Of a stretch of 64,000 bases of DNA, positions 1-13,832 are shown piece by piece. The notes beneath the pieces are model-generated. The model ran no database searches, was not told the DNA's origin, and saw only the letters and a list, made by a program, of their open reading frames with translations. Source of the stretch: Lates calcarifer (taxonomy: Eukaryota > Chordata > Actinopteri > Centropomidae). A program made the position numbers and the translations under genes. The stretch spans positions 6,260,575-6,324,574 of the forward strand of contig NC_066848.1 in the NCBI RefSeq assembly GCF_001640805.2, given 5' to 3'. The number at the start of each line of letters is the position of its first letter. Position 1 is the stretch's first letter.

Positions 1-3000
1 CTGTATGTCTTTCTGCGTGATTTCCTATTCCTCTAAATATTTTCCAAACGACTGTATTCCTTTTTTCCCTCTCAATGCCCCTGTTATCCTGTCTTTTTTC
101 TTTTCGGTTGATTTTTTTCCCCTCAGCTGTTTTAATTAGCAGCTTTTGAATGCTTCCTTAGGGGGATTTTCACCCTGGAAACGGTGGACAGCATCAGACT
201 GATACTCTGTTCCTCTCTGCTGGCGTGAGAGGGGGAGGTTGATACAATGAAAAAATAAACGCACGCTGTCGCAGGATCTGTTTATTCGGCTGCAGGTCTA
301 ATGAAGTGACGGGAATAAATGGTGCTTTTGAATTATTCCTGAAAATCATTTTACACGAAAGTTGCCACTCCTCGGTGTGGAACGCTTTAGAAAAAACACT
401 GCAGAACTAATACCACCCCGCGGAAGCAGCGCAAATGGTTGCAGCCGGTCCCCACTTCACACCACTAGTAGGTGAAATGAAAGGAGCGTCTCTCTTCCAT
501 TTGTCATTCGCCCCCACTCATTTTCAATCTTCAGAAGAATCAACCTCATTGATTAGAACATCCCACGTGAAAACTTTATTGACAAAGACAATTAAACACG
601 ACTGTGCTCAGAGTGCAGCCTTTTTGCCGCAACACATAACCTAATATTAAGATTCCTGTCACAAACGCTCAAGCAAACACCTGTTGTCTTGCAAGACACT
701 TTGTTGTCTTATTCACTCTGCAGAATCCTACTCACTCCTATGACAAAAGCTAGAACAGGACTCATACCACTGATTTAGGACAATATAAAGCGTACTAGCT
801 GTTGATTTGTGTGCCAAGTGGCCTCTGCTGTGTGAGGCAATCCTGCTTTGTCATTTGATCAATATGGCAGCAATATTTATTGTTCCTGGAAGGGACTGTG
901 GAGCCAGTTGCAAATTTCCAACCACAGGGCCGAACACTATACCCTGGCCTGTCTGTGCACAGTCATAAAACAATAAAAGAACATTCACCGTGTTGCCCCC
1001 CCTCATCTCTTCTCTTAACTGGGTTGTGACTGTTTTGTGCAAACAACTGATGCATGCATGCTTTTGCTTTGCCCCAAGACTGCACACATAAAGCCAGTAG
1101 ACAGTAAATGTTCTGTAGTGTGGCACTCTCATGAAGCTGTCTTAAACAGATTTAAAATGAAAAGCATTTCATAAGGAAAAATGACATTGGTATCAGAATA
1201 AGTTCTCAGTAGTAAACTGAATTTAAAAAAAAGAAAAAAGAAAAAAAAAAGTGACATTGCATTTAGTAGAGTATAAAGGTAACTCTAAGAAGCCTATTTA
1301 CTCCAGTGGCAGAGGAGGACATATCTTATAGGAGAAACTGCTGGACCCCTGAATCACATCTTAAAGGTCTACCAGAGTATAATGGATGCACCATTCTGCT
1401 GACTTAATTTTTCAAGGTTTTCCTCAATGGCTTCATAAAGGAAGGTTCAAACGCTGACATTTCACAATAATAAATAAAAGCAAAAGTCTGTGGTGAGGCT
1501 CTCAAACAGGTCCTCATAGGTGTAGACCTACTGAGCTACACTGAAGAAACAGAGACCCTAAGAACCTCCACTAACATTAAAAATGCTCTAAGACTCTTTA
1601 TATTTGAAGATAATTGAATTTCTTTAAGCTTTAAGCTGAATGAGAGCACGATATAGGCACAAAACAACATTTCTGGTAGTCACATGGGTGGTTACTATGA
1701 GGCACCTGTGGGTGCAATAAAGACCCTAGTTTAGTACCATAATAGGAGCCATGCCTATGGGAAAAGACAGTTAAGATAAAGCCTTGCATGGGTGTATGAC
1801 CTCCAGTCACTGACAAAAAAACATGTTGCTGACACTAGCCCAAAGCACTTTAAAGAGGTAGTACATGATAGAAAACAACATTGTAATGTGGCTTGGGCAA
1901 AAAAGAAAGTGAACACATCCTTCAATAGCAGTGCAGGCTTTTCATTGTTTAAGGTAATCCCAGAGAGACAGGCCATATGAAGTCGCTGGGTGACCAAACA
2001 GCATCACACCCATCACACAGCTGCCCACTGGAGATCACCCTTTGTGCATGGTGGTGCTGCAATCTCAAAACATGATTCTTACATTCAGAGGCAAAACCTC
2101 TCTCCAATGCACTCTTTCTTGTGATATGATAGACTGACAGAGCGAGTGATGCCTCCACTTCTTGATAACTTTGGGATGAATCCACCACTCCCCCGCTGAG
2201 GACTCAATCCTCGACATGATCTGTTTCTAACTTCTGACTTGCTAGATGTTTGCCTTTCTTTTGTGCCAGTGGGAGAGGCTGACAGGAGAACATCCCTGAC
2301 TGGGGATTTATGTATGCCACATTTGATGTGTTGTCTGACCTTATCGGGAGTTGGTGGCCCTAGAATATAAAATGTCCCCGAGAGAAAGTGTCAGCGTTGA
2401 TGTTAACCACAGTGAGACTGATGACATGACATTCATCACATACCCTTTGTTGACCACTTTCCATCCTTGCAGTGATGTTTTGACAACTTTGTACTGAAAC
2501 TTCCAGGATTGAAATTTATGACAGAACTTGATCGTGCTCCAGTTTTAACATATTTAGCTGTCAAGACACAGTGGAGTGACACAAAAAGTCAACAAAGCTT
2601 TAGGCACATTCAGTATTTAAACTGCTGTGTCTTACTGAAACAGAGAGATAGACAGTTACTAAAAACTCCTATTAGGTTTGTGTTGCTTGCTGAACTTTGA
2701 CAGATTGAGTTCCTCTGGCCATAGAGATCTTATTACTGAACTCATAGCTTATCCAGATATCCAAGAAGTGCACTTTAGAGTCAAACAGTGAAGCTCTGTA
2801 ACCTCATGATTGTCCAGCCAAACAAGATGATGCAGCTTTATAAACCAAATGTCCAGACTATGGTTACAGTCTTTTAGCCTGTGCTGTTCTCACACAGTCA
2901 TCAGTCATTTTAGCCTATGAGACTGCTTTGCTCGCCATTTATTTTTCAAGGAATGAAGAATAACCATCCAAAAACCCCTTTAAATTCCTTGCATGCCCAC

Positions 3001-6000
3001 ATTAGATTAACCAGACACTGGGCTGGGGGCTTAAAGGATGCCTAAGGCGATGCACTTTAGGCAATTTTATAAAGCCTTGAAAGACTGACACACAATGACA
3101 GGCAGAGGAGGGTTGGGGCAATGCTGGGAAAATATTCCATCAATCTTGGATATCTTGATGACGGGCAATTTACATCAGCCTTTGGGTCGCACTGGGTGTG
3201 TTAACCGAATGAAAAGAAAAGAAAAATGAGTGCATATTTTTATGTAACAAGAAAAATCTTATTAATCCTGAGTGGGAAAAGGAGGTAGACAAGCAAAAGG
3301 CAGTTTGGATTTGTTATTGAGAATGTGAATAACTCTGGAGGTGCACATAGAGTCAAGTATGCCCCTGCTAATATTAATTATGCCTATTATCACTGCATCA
3401 GTATTCATTTTAACACAACTTTTTATTGCCATATAATTTTTATTGTGAGGTATTTAAATTTGTGTTGACACTATATTTACAAGTAGAATAATCAAACAGA
3501 ATCAAGTTAGTGAGAACTGCTCACTGAGTCATCACATGATGTACTATCTCAGGGTTTACATGTGATTTACCACAACTCACATCCTGTGCTTGCTCACACA
3601 CACAAACACAGCAATGCATCCTGCTGTCAACTAATGCATGGTTAGTGTCCCCATCGACCCATCACGAGTCCTTGCTGGAGCGAAGCTTAGAATTACAGTA
3701 AACATCGACCACATCGTGACTTCTTCTGCCTGCTGACGTCCTTTAACAGCACACAGAGATCACTGCAAATCGGACGACCAGAGGACTCAAGTAAAAACAG
3801 GAGTGGTTTAATTTTGCAATAAATGAATCCACCAGAAATTAAAAAAAGCAACACTCTCTCCATTATCTTCTCCCCATCAGCAGCGTAGACAGATTCCATT
3901 CAAAACCAACCTAAAGACAACAGAAATCTCCCCAGGCAGGTCCTTGGGACTAAATCTGATCAAGTGGAGAAAATGTGTCTGTTTGAGGGTCTATGATGTG
4001 AAAAAGTTTTGACAACAGCTGATCTCAGATATGGGAATGTCAAAAAAGCTTGACGTCAAAGAAGACAAAACATTAGAGAGCACTTTCAACAGAATTAGAA
4101 AGATGGAACCTAAAATCAGCTTCAAGTGAAAGATAGCTGGAGCTGGAGAAGTGAATTGTGAGACCTAAATATACAGTATATCACCAGCTGCAGGTGCATT
4201 TACTGTTTATGCAACTTGTCGAACTTCTTAAGTAGCTTTAAAGTTAAGTACATTAAAAGGATCAAAGTGGAGACAAATATTATTAATTACAACATGAATC
4301 AAAATGACAGCAATATTTACGATGTTTATGAATATGAATCACTCTTTTAACAGTGCATAAAATGAAATACTCTGTGTAATGTTTACACTGTTAACTTCAT
4401 GGGTAAATGTTCTGGATTATTCCCCTGAGTTGTCACATGGTGTAATATTACGTATAAAACCAGGTCATAACTGCAAAAGTTCTACATCTCAGCTTCAATT
4501 GTGATGCAACATAAAGCAAGTGACTACCACTGAGGCATTACGTGACTTCATTTAAGATGGTAGATTCTTGTTTGTAGTTAAACTAGGACCCAGGTGATGG
4601 AGATCTGTAACTTGCAACAGAGGTTTCTCCCGGCTCTTCAGTGCTGCTTCGTGTTAAGTGTGGCCTCTTTGGCTAAAATCCAGGATCTCCAGATGTTTGT
4701 AAAACCTAAAGCTGCAGCAGCTGCTCTTCTTGCCTTGACACATGAATGATTAATAGGCTTTGATTCCACAGGAAATAGAAAGTTCCAGGTAAATTCATGG
4801 TCTGAACTGAATAGCACTAAGTAATCTTAGATATAACTACTGTATGGAGGTAGTTCATTAGTAAAAGATGAATACAGCATTTATTACTCATCAGTTCGGG
4901 TAATTATATTTTTGTTGTCACACGTTTGAAAGTCTAATCAGCAGGTTGTCTACCATCATAATCGCTCTGAAATTATCTCTGAAAAGTTTGCTGTCAGTGT
5001 CTACAATGTCTAGTACTTGTACTATTTAAAACAAAACAATTAAACCCATCAATAAACTGCTTGGTGCTGCATGGTCTCATGCTATTACAAGACGTCTCCT
5101 ACAGTTTTCATTTTAGCACTCTAAGCTGTTATTATTTACCTCAAGTAGAAACTGTGTGATATTAGCAGGAAGAAACATTTAATTCTGTGCTCTGAGGCTC
5201 AGCACATTGTTTCCCACTGCAGTTATGTATCATGCATGTTTTGCCATAAAGATATCAATCTGTTTGGTTATACTGCACTGTAAAAGGAAACAACATTTAA
5301 TACAAGCAGGAGCACAGTAGTAATAATATAATTTATTACTTTCACAGTGCTAAGGATATCAAGCAAAAAGATTAAATAAGGGGAAATAAATCTGAAAAAT
5401 ATAAAGTAGAGGTGTGATAAATGCGACAGTCAGTAAAAATGCTGTGTTTTAAAGCTGTGTTAAGGAAGGGTTGAGATGCTGTTAATCTGGATGCTGCAAG
5501 TTGTTGCAGGATCTACAAGTCTTCACTGATAAAGGTCATCCTTTCAGTTTAATGCGTGGCCTCCACAGGACTCTGCTGGGTAATCAAAGAGGGGATGCTA
5601 AAACATCTGTGATTATTAAGTCAGAAGGACACACAGCTTTGCAAAGATTCAGGGGATTTTTACGGTATCTAATTGCAGGGGAATGCCAAAAGGCAAGAAC
5701 TAGCTTGTAATGTCATTCCGTAAATTTCCTTTTCTGCTAATTTAGTGTCAGTCTGGAATAAGAGAGACAGAGACAGAAAACATACAAGTGACTACAGTAC
5801 AGTACAAAATGAGATTAATTAGTCTTTCCAAGCCATTTAAAGAAGAGGAATGATGAGTCGTAAGATCAGACAGGCTGAAAAATAATCTGATTTCAACTCA
5901 TGCTGGACTCACAATGATATATAAAAAAAAACTTTTACAGTTCAGAACAAATCTGCTGCATTCTTGAGTGGATTCACTCAAAATTTTGTTTTTGAACACA

Positions 6001-9000
6001 ACAGGGAAGTTTACTGATCTAAAATCAAGTGTTTTCCCCCTTGGCACAGTGGTGGGATATTGGTAATTTTAGGCTTGTTTGATAGCTGAAAATATTGACA
6101 TTTCAAAGAGTAATAAAGTGTATGCATCTGACCTGTTTACTTTAGGTCCTGTGGAGCTGCAGACTTGAAGAGTAAATTAAAAAAAGAAAAAAGAAAAAGA
6201 TATTGGCTCTCTGGATGCTCCAGTGTTTTATTTTCCACACACATGAAGAGCTGCATATCAGCATGTTTATTTATATTTCTGTCTCACTCTTTACTGCATT
6301 TGCTTTCCACTTTAAAGGTAATCACTAGGCCAGCCAGGTGCAGCAGATTATCCTACAGAGATACACAACTAGTCAAAACATGACAATAGGGGAAAGCACA
6401 TGGCATCAAACCGACAATGGTAGCACTGACAGGCAAGCAATTTTGCTTAGTTTACTTGCTAAGAATAACTGTATTCAAAGATGTGGCTAATATAGTCTCA
6501 ACAAACTACTCAGCACTGGTGAGAGGGAACTGCTCAGTTTTGTGCCTATTCCTTGTTATTCTTAATTATTTTGTTGGCTTACTTTCCCATAAATTGATTG
6601 ATTTTAACATATCAAATTATTCTCATTAAGGCAGTGCCTTAGTTTTAGTGAAAAATATCAAATATAAAAACATGTCAAAACCATCTCTCTTATTGCTCGT
6701 ACTTTCTCCTCTACTAAAACAGAACATAACATTTTTGGAGTTTTGTGGTTTTTTAAATTTAATAGCACCGTATTAAAAATGTACCTATTTACTTCTGTCT
6801 GCAGTGCAAAATATGGGACAAGCACAGAGAGCCACAATGCAAATGAAGACTGTATAGATTCTACCACAATATCAAGCTACAGCTTGTAGTGATGAACAGC
6901 ATGTTCTCTTCTTAAAACTGCCCTCCCAGTTGCTTACATAAACAGACAAATTTTTTCAGCAGCAGTTTTTCCTAGTGTTGTCACGTAAGAATACATGCCT
7001 CAGGTTTCTACCCCTGTGGTGAAAATAAAGCAGCAGAGTCTCAGGTGTGGCAGCTGTCTCAGCCTCACAGCTTTAATGTAGTTGCCTCCAGTGTTAAGCT
7101 CAGTATTCTCATGTTCTGTATCTGGACCACAACGAGTCAGTGCAACGGGAAACACAGAGGACACAGTTCTCCACTTGTGAACAACATTTTCATTCTGCTA
7201 ATTGTTACAGTGAGCACTCTCATTTGGTTTGAGCCAACATGGCTGACAGATGGTGTATTACCCCCTCAATGAGTCCGGAGAGTGGCTGCTATTCTGTAAT
7301 AGGACGAGCCAACTGTTTGAAATGAACAAGATAATCATACCATGGAGTCATTCAGTGGTTCTCTGATTGAAATGACTTAGTGTAAAACAGAAAAAATGCT
7401 GATATTAAATACTTGGTTTGTGAAAGTCAGAGAAAGAGAATGGAGCAGAGTTGTCCCAGTTGTATCTTTGCTGTTCAAAAATAGACTGGTTGCCCTCAAA
7501 TACCATGATAGAGGACAGACCATGCACAATTCACATGCTATTTCAAAGTAAGCTGGTTCATCCACAGCTGCTATTAGGTTTCCCACAAATAAAGCAAAAA
7601 TGAAATCAAAAATATTTCCAGTATATGCTCATCCAACTTCACGTGAATTAATAAGTACACTCAAAATATATCCTAAATATAATGAGTTGCAAAGGGCAGG
7701 ACTGTGCTTTAACACAGTAATGTGTTATTATGCCTGTTTTAGAGCAGTAGATTTATCAATCCAGTTACAGCACTAATCTAACCATTTAAATACAAGTTTG
7801 ATCTGAGTTAGGTTAGAAAGATTAAGATTTCAGCTCTGGCTACTAGTGGTTACGTAAAGTAGCTCTTAATAATACAGGTTCTCAAGTTGTGTTCAAAAAA
7901 CAAATGTATCGACCACTGGGGGAAGCAAACATGCCTTGAGTAGCTACTTTGTCAGAAATGCAAGCAGAAGGAGAGCAACTCCTGTGTCTGTTTACAGCGC
8001 ACACAAACAAACCATAAGCTGAGAGGATTCACTGCATTCAGCAATGATACCAAATGTTTTCTTCCACATTACAGGACGTGACATGCAAGCATGCATGCAC
8101 TTGTCTTCTGCATCACTTCCAGTGCATGTGTGCATTGTTTCCTGTGCTTGATTATGCAATTTGAATCCCACACAGGAGAAGCAAACTCTTCTAGTGACAA
8201 TTAAAGGTACTATATATGTAGAGAGACAATTACAAAATGCAAATAAGCTGAATGGCTATTGCTCAAAAACTCCTAGCCATAAATAGTATTTAAATAAGGT
8301 TTACCATAAAATTAAGGCTTCTAACTACTAAATTATTCACAGCTATCAGCTATTATTCCTTTTTTAATGTAATTAGTAAATAGTCGACTCCTGGCTAAAG
8401 CAGTGAACGGGCCTGAAAGCAAAATAGCAAGAAAAGCTGACTTTCTCTGGTAGAAAAGCTCCAACAACTTTATCAAGTGACACAGTAACAAGAACATTGC
8501 TGTCAAATGTTAACTCTGCAAGAACAAAAATCATTCCACTGCAAACAAGGTGACATCGAATCACATTAAAACAGCATCACAACACCAAACTCTGGCAAAA
8601 CAAGCCCAGTGTAAAAGGTCAATCTATCAAGCAGCCAACTTAAGTTTCAGAAAAGCATTAATTAGGTGTGTATATGTGTAGGATGTGGACAGAATAATGA
8701 AAAAAATTTACAAAACAATATAATGTGACCCAATACTATACCTTTCTTTATAATGCTTATAATGTTTAAATGTTGTAGTGATTATGTATGATTTTTATTT
8801 ATCTCAAAATCCTGGCTGTTGTGTGGCATTTCTTATTGCTAATGCAATTTTCTTATATTTTTCATATATCCTCATGGTTTTTAGAAGGTTTTTTTCCCCC
8901 TTGCTAAGTTACATGATTCTGCAGTATTTATTACTGATGTCCCAGCACTTTAAGCAGTGACTATTTGGCCTGTTAATATCTCTGTAAGTTGCCTTATCAA

Positions 9001-9702
9001 CATTCAGCTTGAAAAAAATGCATTTGCTTTTTTCAGATGTCTGCTGAAGCCAACACATACTGCTAATGAAACTGTTTAACTTAACTTAATGTTTAACTTA
9101 AAATTCTGTAGTGTGCAGCTTAGTGTCTGTATAGCTGAGATATACAGGAGTGAACTTATGACTCATGAGTGACTCATATTAGGTGAGGACTTTTGACCAA
9201 GTCATGAATACCAAGCATATGCTGAACACAGGAGCATTGCATCTGCAGAACCACACCAACACTGACTCAAACACACTGAAGACTCTGAAAAACTGTATAA
9301 ACTTAAATTAACATGTGTGACAGTCTCAGCTAAACATAAACATCCTACAGTATGCTTCATAAGAGGATTTTTTATTATCTCATAAGGTATTTTGGTCATT
9401 TTGTCCACCAGATGATAAGGATTTCATGTGAAATTTTGCATTGCAGGTTTATTTTCAGTTCTGTATCTGTACTTCTTTATTTGCTGATTTATTGGGTTAC
9501 CCAGCTTCTTTCCAAAGACATATGCAAGAGCTATGTCTTATTCTGATTTTTGAAGATGAACGGAGGATGCACAAAAAAACAATTCCAGAGGTGTAGAGAA
9601 GTACTATAACAAGTGGGTAATACTGATACAGTGCTATTACCTTGATATTTAATATATTGAGTGAAAGAAAAGTGACAAAAGTGAAAGAGCATGCCCACTT
9701 AC
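1..9702 (-). other. adgrb3: adgrb3 intron (partial), toward the GPS exon
   Basis: This is AT-rich intronic sequence with no exon that I can support on either strand. I looked on the minus strand for the Cys-x-Cys-Asp-Arg-Leu-Ser-Thr-Phe segment of GPS and did not see it, so the intron runs beyond base 1. Open frames here are 60-93 codons, lack recognisable domains and look like chance. It holds an A-rich tract near 1225-1251 and scattered short homopolymers. No clear mobile element was recognised. Confidence 0.8.
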
Positions 9703-9746
9703 ATTATGGTGCTGTCCCACAGGGCACAGTAAGGGTGCATTGTTCC
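9703..9746 (-). CDS. adgrb3: adgrb3 microexon just before the GPS motif
   Basis: This 44-bp exon (phase 0 in, phase 2 out) encodes GTMHPYCALWDSTI plus two bases. The human counterpart begins GTLNPYCVLWDDS (from memory). The P-Y-C-x-L-W-D signature carries the first conserved Cys and Trp of the GPS region. The acceptor is ctttcag and the donor AT|GTAAGT, a full U1 match. This is the last exon found in transcript order. The next one should encode the remainder of GPS with the H-L/T-type cleavage site; I did not find it between 1 and 9702. Confidence 0.9.
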
Positions 9747-9919
9747 CTGAAAGGCAGAAAAAGGACAAAATGTTTACCAGGTAAATTATGATGATAATTG
9801 ATCATCATTATCATCACTGTCATTATAAATCAACTGCATATTTGTCCTTCTGTGTAGATCTTTTGAAAATGTGTTTCATGGATCACACAGAAACCACAAA
9901 TTGGACTGAGGATTACCAT

Positions 9920-9950
<31 letters not shown>

Positions 9951-10346
9951 TCTCTGACCCGCTCAGACTTGCATGCACTTTATCTCTAAGATGAATAAAA
10001 AGGCCTGGATCATAAAAGGGATTGTCCTTGTAATTATCTGACTGCAGTGCACTCTCCTGACACCGGGTGCTTGCAAATTAATTATGGAGCCAATTAACCA
10101 CCACTGCGTGCTAGCTAATGGGAGGTGATATGTGCTGTGGTCATTTGCACAGAACATGCAGTCAACAGATAAAAACTCTTTTGCAGCATTGAGAATGGAA
10201 GCTTTTAGCTTTTGCATCAAAATTAACATGAAAAGAAATATTCATATGTAAAAGCATCACATTTATTTGCTGATCTATATGAAGATGTATTTACTGTATA
10301 CTGTGGATACGGTGATTAGAAATGACAGAATGACCGTGGTGCTTAC
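9747..10346 (-). other. adgrb3: adgrb3 intron
   Basis: A 600-bp intron between two GAIN exons. It contains the (CA)n run at 9920-9946 and otherwise no feature I can support. Confidence 0.85.
9920..9946. repeat. (CA)n microsatellite
   Basis: About 13 uninterrupted CA units, in the intron between the last two GAIN exons found. Confidence 0.95.
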
Positions 10347-10449
10347 ATTTGCCAGGTGAGCCAATTCAATCTCCAGGTGGGACTCAGTTGCCTTGGGCTC
10401 AGGTCTCACAGTCACAGCAATGACCTTGGAGTTTACAACTGTGTGGTTC
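10347..10449 (-). CDS. adgrb3: adgrb3 exon: GAIN subdomain B
   Basis: This 103-bp exon (phase 2 in, phase 0 out) encodes [20 protein letters not shown] then [15 protein letters not shown]. It matches the recalled human NYTVINSKIIVVTIRPEPK with conservative changes, and NHT keeps the sequon. The acceptor is tgactcag (10457-10450) and the donor [17 protein letters not shown] is the strand that packs near the cleavage site in GAIN structures. Confidence 0.94.
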
Positions 10450-12538
10450 CTGAGTCAAACAGAGATGTCCAAAAATTAGAAAACAAATCAAATTTCTTGG
10501 ATGTTCCTGTCACACACTGGTTAATTGTCATTGAGGGTCAAATGCTGAACAACCTTCTTCACCGTGACAATGCAGAAAAGCTCCTGTCTTACATATAAGC
10601 TTAACTGTGTTAGCATACCCTATATCCCTGGAATTGTTACATTCAGCTTATGGCTATAAAGGATGAACATCATACAATATTCCCAGTGCTCAAAGCCTTA
10701 ACCCTGAATTCACTTCAAACACCTGAGGACTCTTTTTATGCTCTGTGAAGAGGCATTAACACTTAAGGATTAGATTTAAATGCAGCGTCAGTGAGACTTA
10801 TGTGGGATCCATAAGGAACGCTGGCATTAAAACATGATTTGGGGTTTCTGAGAAGATTTTGAGCATGTATTTTGAATTTAAAGTTCCTTACTGCTGGCTA
10901 ATCAAATGATCTAAAATTCAGAGTGCAAGTTCTTTAAATCAATTTTTAAACTAGCTCTGTATTAGTCTAAGGTTTTTTCTCTAGTGCAGCTTCTGTTGAA
11001 AACTAACCCAAATATTACACACTCAAAAAGCTGCCCATTAAACTGTAAAGGATGTTTGTCAGGTGTTCAAAACATCTGAGCAGACCAGAAAACAGAGAGT
11101 ACAAATCAAAGGCTCGCCTGAACTCAACGAGCCGTTTCTTTGTATCCTACGCTTTTAAAATCTGGCATTATAGTTCTTTTTCAAAAAGCATCTCTAGCTA
11201 TTGTACAGTTGACAGAATATTCTTTTTATTAGAAGCTGAAATCCACAAGCACTTCCCACTAGGAAGAGAACTGTCAAATATACAAAGAAAGTAAAGGTGA
11301 GATTGCAGCAGCCCCCTGTCCTACCAGCACCACTTGCACTGAGAATATTCTTATCGGACTTTTCATATGGTACAAGCCAGTTTTCTGGACCTACATTAAA
11401 ATGGAAATCAATGGAGTAAATGGATATGTTCTTTAGTTCTCCACTCTAAGTGCACCAAGAGACATTTACTGGAAGGAAAGTTATTTTCTCATTTCAAACT
11501 TCACAAGCTTGAAATTTGCCAAATGGAAGATCAGCCTCTACTCCTGTTATTTATATCACACACTCACTAACAGGAGGACTTAAAAAGCTCCCCATTAGAT
11601 GTGACAGTGGCTATACAGCATATTTGATAGGTGTTCAAAACATCCAAGCAGACCAGAAAACAGAGTACAAATCAAAGGCTCGCCTGAACTGAATGTCTCT
11701 TTGTATCCTACACTTTTAAAATCTGGCATTATAGTCCTGTTTCATAAACCATCTCCAGCTATTATATGGTTGATAAAATATTCTTTTTATTCTCCTCATT
11801 CTCTGCACTTAAGTACACTGAGAGACTTTTGACACTTGATGGCAAGAAAGTTGTTTTCTTGTAACTTTGTAACTTCACAAGCTTGAATTTTGGCAAATGG
11901 AAGATCAGCTTATTTTCCTGTTAGTCCAGAGAGAGTGAACCTCTCCGTCCCATTATGAGCCTCCTATCCACATGTGCACAGAGGGCTGCTGCTCCACCTG
12001 TGACAGCTGGCCTGGCTGGTCCTGGAATGACCGCTCTGTCCTTGGGACGTTTGTGCCAGGGACTTGTTGATTGGGGTCTGACACCAGGTGTTTGTTTGAG
12101 ACGCCCTGCTGCTTCTTCCAGGCACTAATGTCATCCTTAATTAACTACATATTCCATGCTACAATAGGCAGGTTTCTTTTACTAAACCCCTCATTTGAGG
12201 TTCACACTTTGCATTAAAATGAGCAGATCTTTGTTAGCAGTAAGGAGATGAAGAATCATTAATTGAAAGTAACCTCAAAATCGTTAACTTTAGCTTAAAA
12301 TAGAGCATAGCAGCACAGTAATTTGATTTTCTCTCTTCCTGTTTGAAACTTTTAATTTCATGCCTCTAGAGTGGAACATTTCAGGGACACAGGAGTCAGA
12401 CACAGCCTGTTTCTAAGACTTGATCTACTACTTTGAATAAAAATGGACACCTCTGCTGCTTCCCAAGGATTAAATCTGTCTCGTATTTCTTCTTGCCAGC
12501 AGACCAGAAAATACAACAAGGAAATATGCTGCCCTTAC
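10450..12538 (-). other. adgrb3: adgrb3 intron containing a diverged tandem duplication
   Basis: A 2.1-kb intron. Its main content is a tandem duplication at about 11012-11926 (listed separately). No other gene or element was recognised. The 80-codon frame at 11052-11294 lies in the first repeat copy and is not preserved in the second. Confidence 0.8.
11012..11926. repeat. diverged tandem duplication
   Basis: The unit at about 11012-11550 is repeated at about 11551-11926. Shared blocks include caggtgttcaaaacatc or near-forms, agcagaccagaaaacagag, tacaaatcaaaggctcgcct, aaatctggcattatag and caaatggaagatcag. The second copy is shorter, mainly by one internal deletion. Divergence of roughly a tenth or more marks it as older than the 165-bp duplication. 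Confidence 0.85.
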
Positions 12539-12614
12539 TTTGGTGAAGGTAGCATGAGTCCAAGAGTCTTGTAAAGAACTGTTCCCAGAATGAAGACGGG
12601 CGATCCTTCCATGT
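12539..12614 (-). CDS. adgrb3: adgrb3 exon: GAIN subdomain B strand
   Basis: This 76-bp exon (phase 1 in, phase 2 out) encodes DMEGSPVFILGTVLYKTLGL then MLPSPK. It aligns with the recalled human [20 protein letters not shown]. The acceptor is ctcccttag (12623-12615) and the donor AA|GTAAGG. The hydrophobic alternation fits a beta strand of GAIN subdomain B. Exon length, phases at both ends and position between neighbours all agree, although it has no long open frame of its own. Confidence 0.92.
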
Positions 12615-13629
12615 CTAAGGGAGAAAATTAAGCATTAATTAACACTATTGTCACTATTGTCCTTTTAGTATCACACAACCTCATTATACAAGTGAATCTT
12701 GTTGCCAGATTTTATGTAAAAAAGTAAATGTTCAAAATATCCATACTGAATACTGTAAAGTTTTCATAACTCAGTGGAGTTGTAATTGGGAGTAACACTT
12801 GGCTTAAGTAAACCTGCTAGTTTGTGGTGCCAGTACAGTATCTGCCAATAACACAAAGATTTTTTTTTTTTTTTTTTGACAAAGAGTACTTTTTGCAACT
12901 TTCTGCAACAGACTTTGTTGACTCCAGTAAGAAAAGTGCTAAAGTGTCCTCTAGAATCAGCTTCTTACACTGTCCAAATTAGAGTGGCTGGGATTAGGCA
13001 CGTGGCACAGATTCCTAATCAATCCCTTGTTTTGTTATCTTTGATATATTCCAGATAAGACTGATTACACCAATTAACCAAATTGTCTGGCTCTGGATTG
13101 CGATATACAGTGGCAACTGGCACTGTTTGAAAGGATGCTGAAAATGCTGAGTCGATGGAAAACTCAGTGACTGAACAAGCACAGGCAAGCAAACTGGCTT
13201 TGTTCAAAGGCTTGTAGCATTATTTCACTTTCCCAAAACAAGGGGTTGTGCAGCATAAAACATTAAGAAAATACCCTCTGCAGAAGAATGATGTGTCTGC
13301 GTAAGTCTTAGTGTAAGTTTTCAGACAAAGCAATTCAACTAAAATCATTTCAGCTTTTGCTGAGATGCCAAGATATTTATTTTCCATTCCTCAGCAGTGG
13401 CCACTGAATCCATCATAATGTATTCACTACACATTAATCTCACATTATGGTTTCCTCCACAGTTTTTAGAAATGTTTCTGCTGGTTTTAAACAGAAGTAA
13501 AACTTTACAAGTATATTCTCCAAAAAAAAAGTTTGTGCCACGAAAACTGTCCTTGTGGCTCAGGGTCCCGAAGAAAGATTGGTCTGACTAGAAGTAGGAT
13601 GGCTCTGTGAAATATATTCAGTCACGTAC
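12615..13629 (-). other. adgrb3: adgrb3 intron
   Basis: A 1.0-kb intron with a run of 18 T at 12860-12877. Nothing else was recognised. Confidence 0.8.
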
Positions 13630-13776
13630 CTGCTGACTGGGAAACAAAGAGGCCCTTTGGGATGACCACTTTATCTTCAGAGTTCCTGGCCCAGTCAACC
13701 ATGCCTTTACGACCCTTCATGGGGAAGTTGATGTCAGTCATCACAGACACTGCTGGAAGTCTCTGGATGCTGGCCA
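13630..13776 (-). CDS. adgrb3: adgrb3 exon: GAIN subdomain A/B boundary
   Basis: This 147-bp exon (49 codons, phase 1 to phase 1) encodes [37 protein letters not shown] and ends [12 protein letters not shown]. The [18 protein letters not shown] block is a hallmark of BAI3. The acceptor is ttctgcag and the donor CAG|GTACGT. The C-terminal few residues (FVSQSA) differ from mammals, in a loop that varies in the family. A 165-bp intronic segment with an identical second copy about 5.3 kb away begins 57 bp on the 5' side of this exon's acceptor. Confidence 0.95.
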
Positions 13777-13832
13777 CTGCAGAATTCAAACATACCAATG
13801 CAAAAATACGGATGATCAATATAATGTATTTT

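Noticed and set aside
437..470. Minus-strand residues resembling Asp-Arg-Leu of the GPS exon
   Set aside because: Only a few residues agree, no Cys-x-Cys precedes them, and stops and lack of splice sites exclude a GPS exon.
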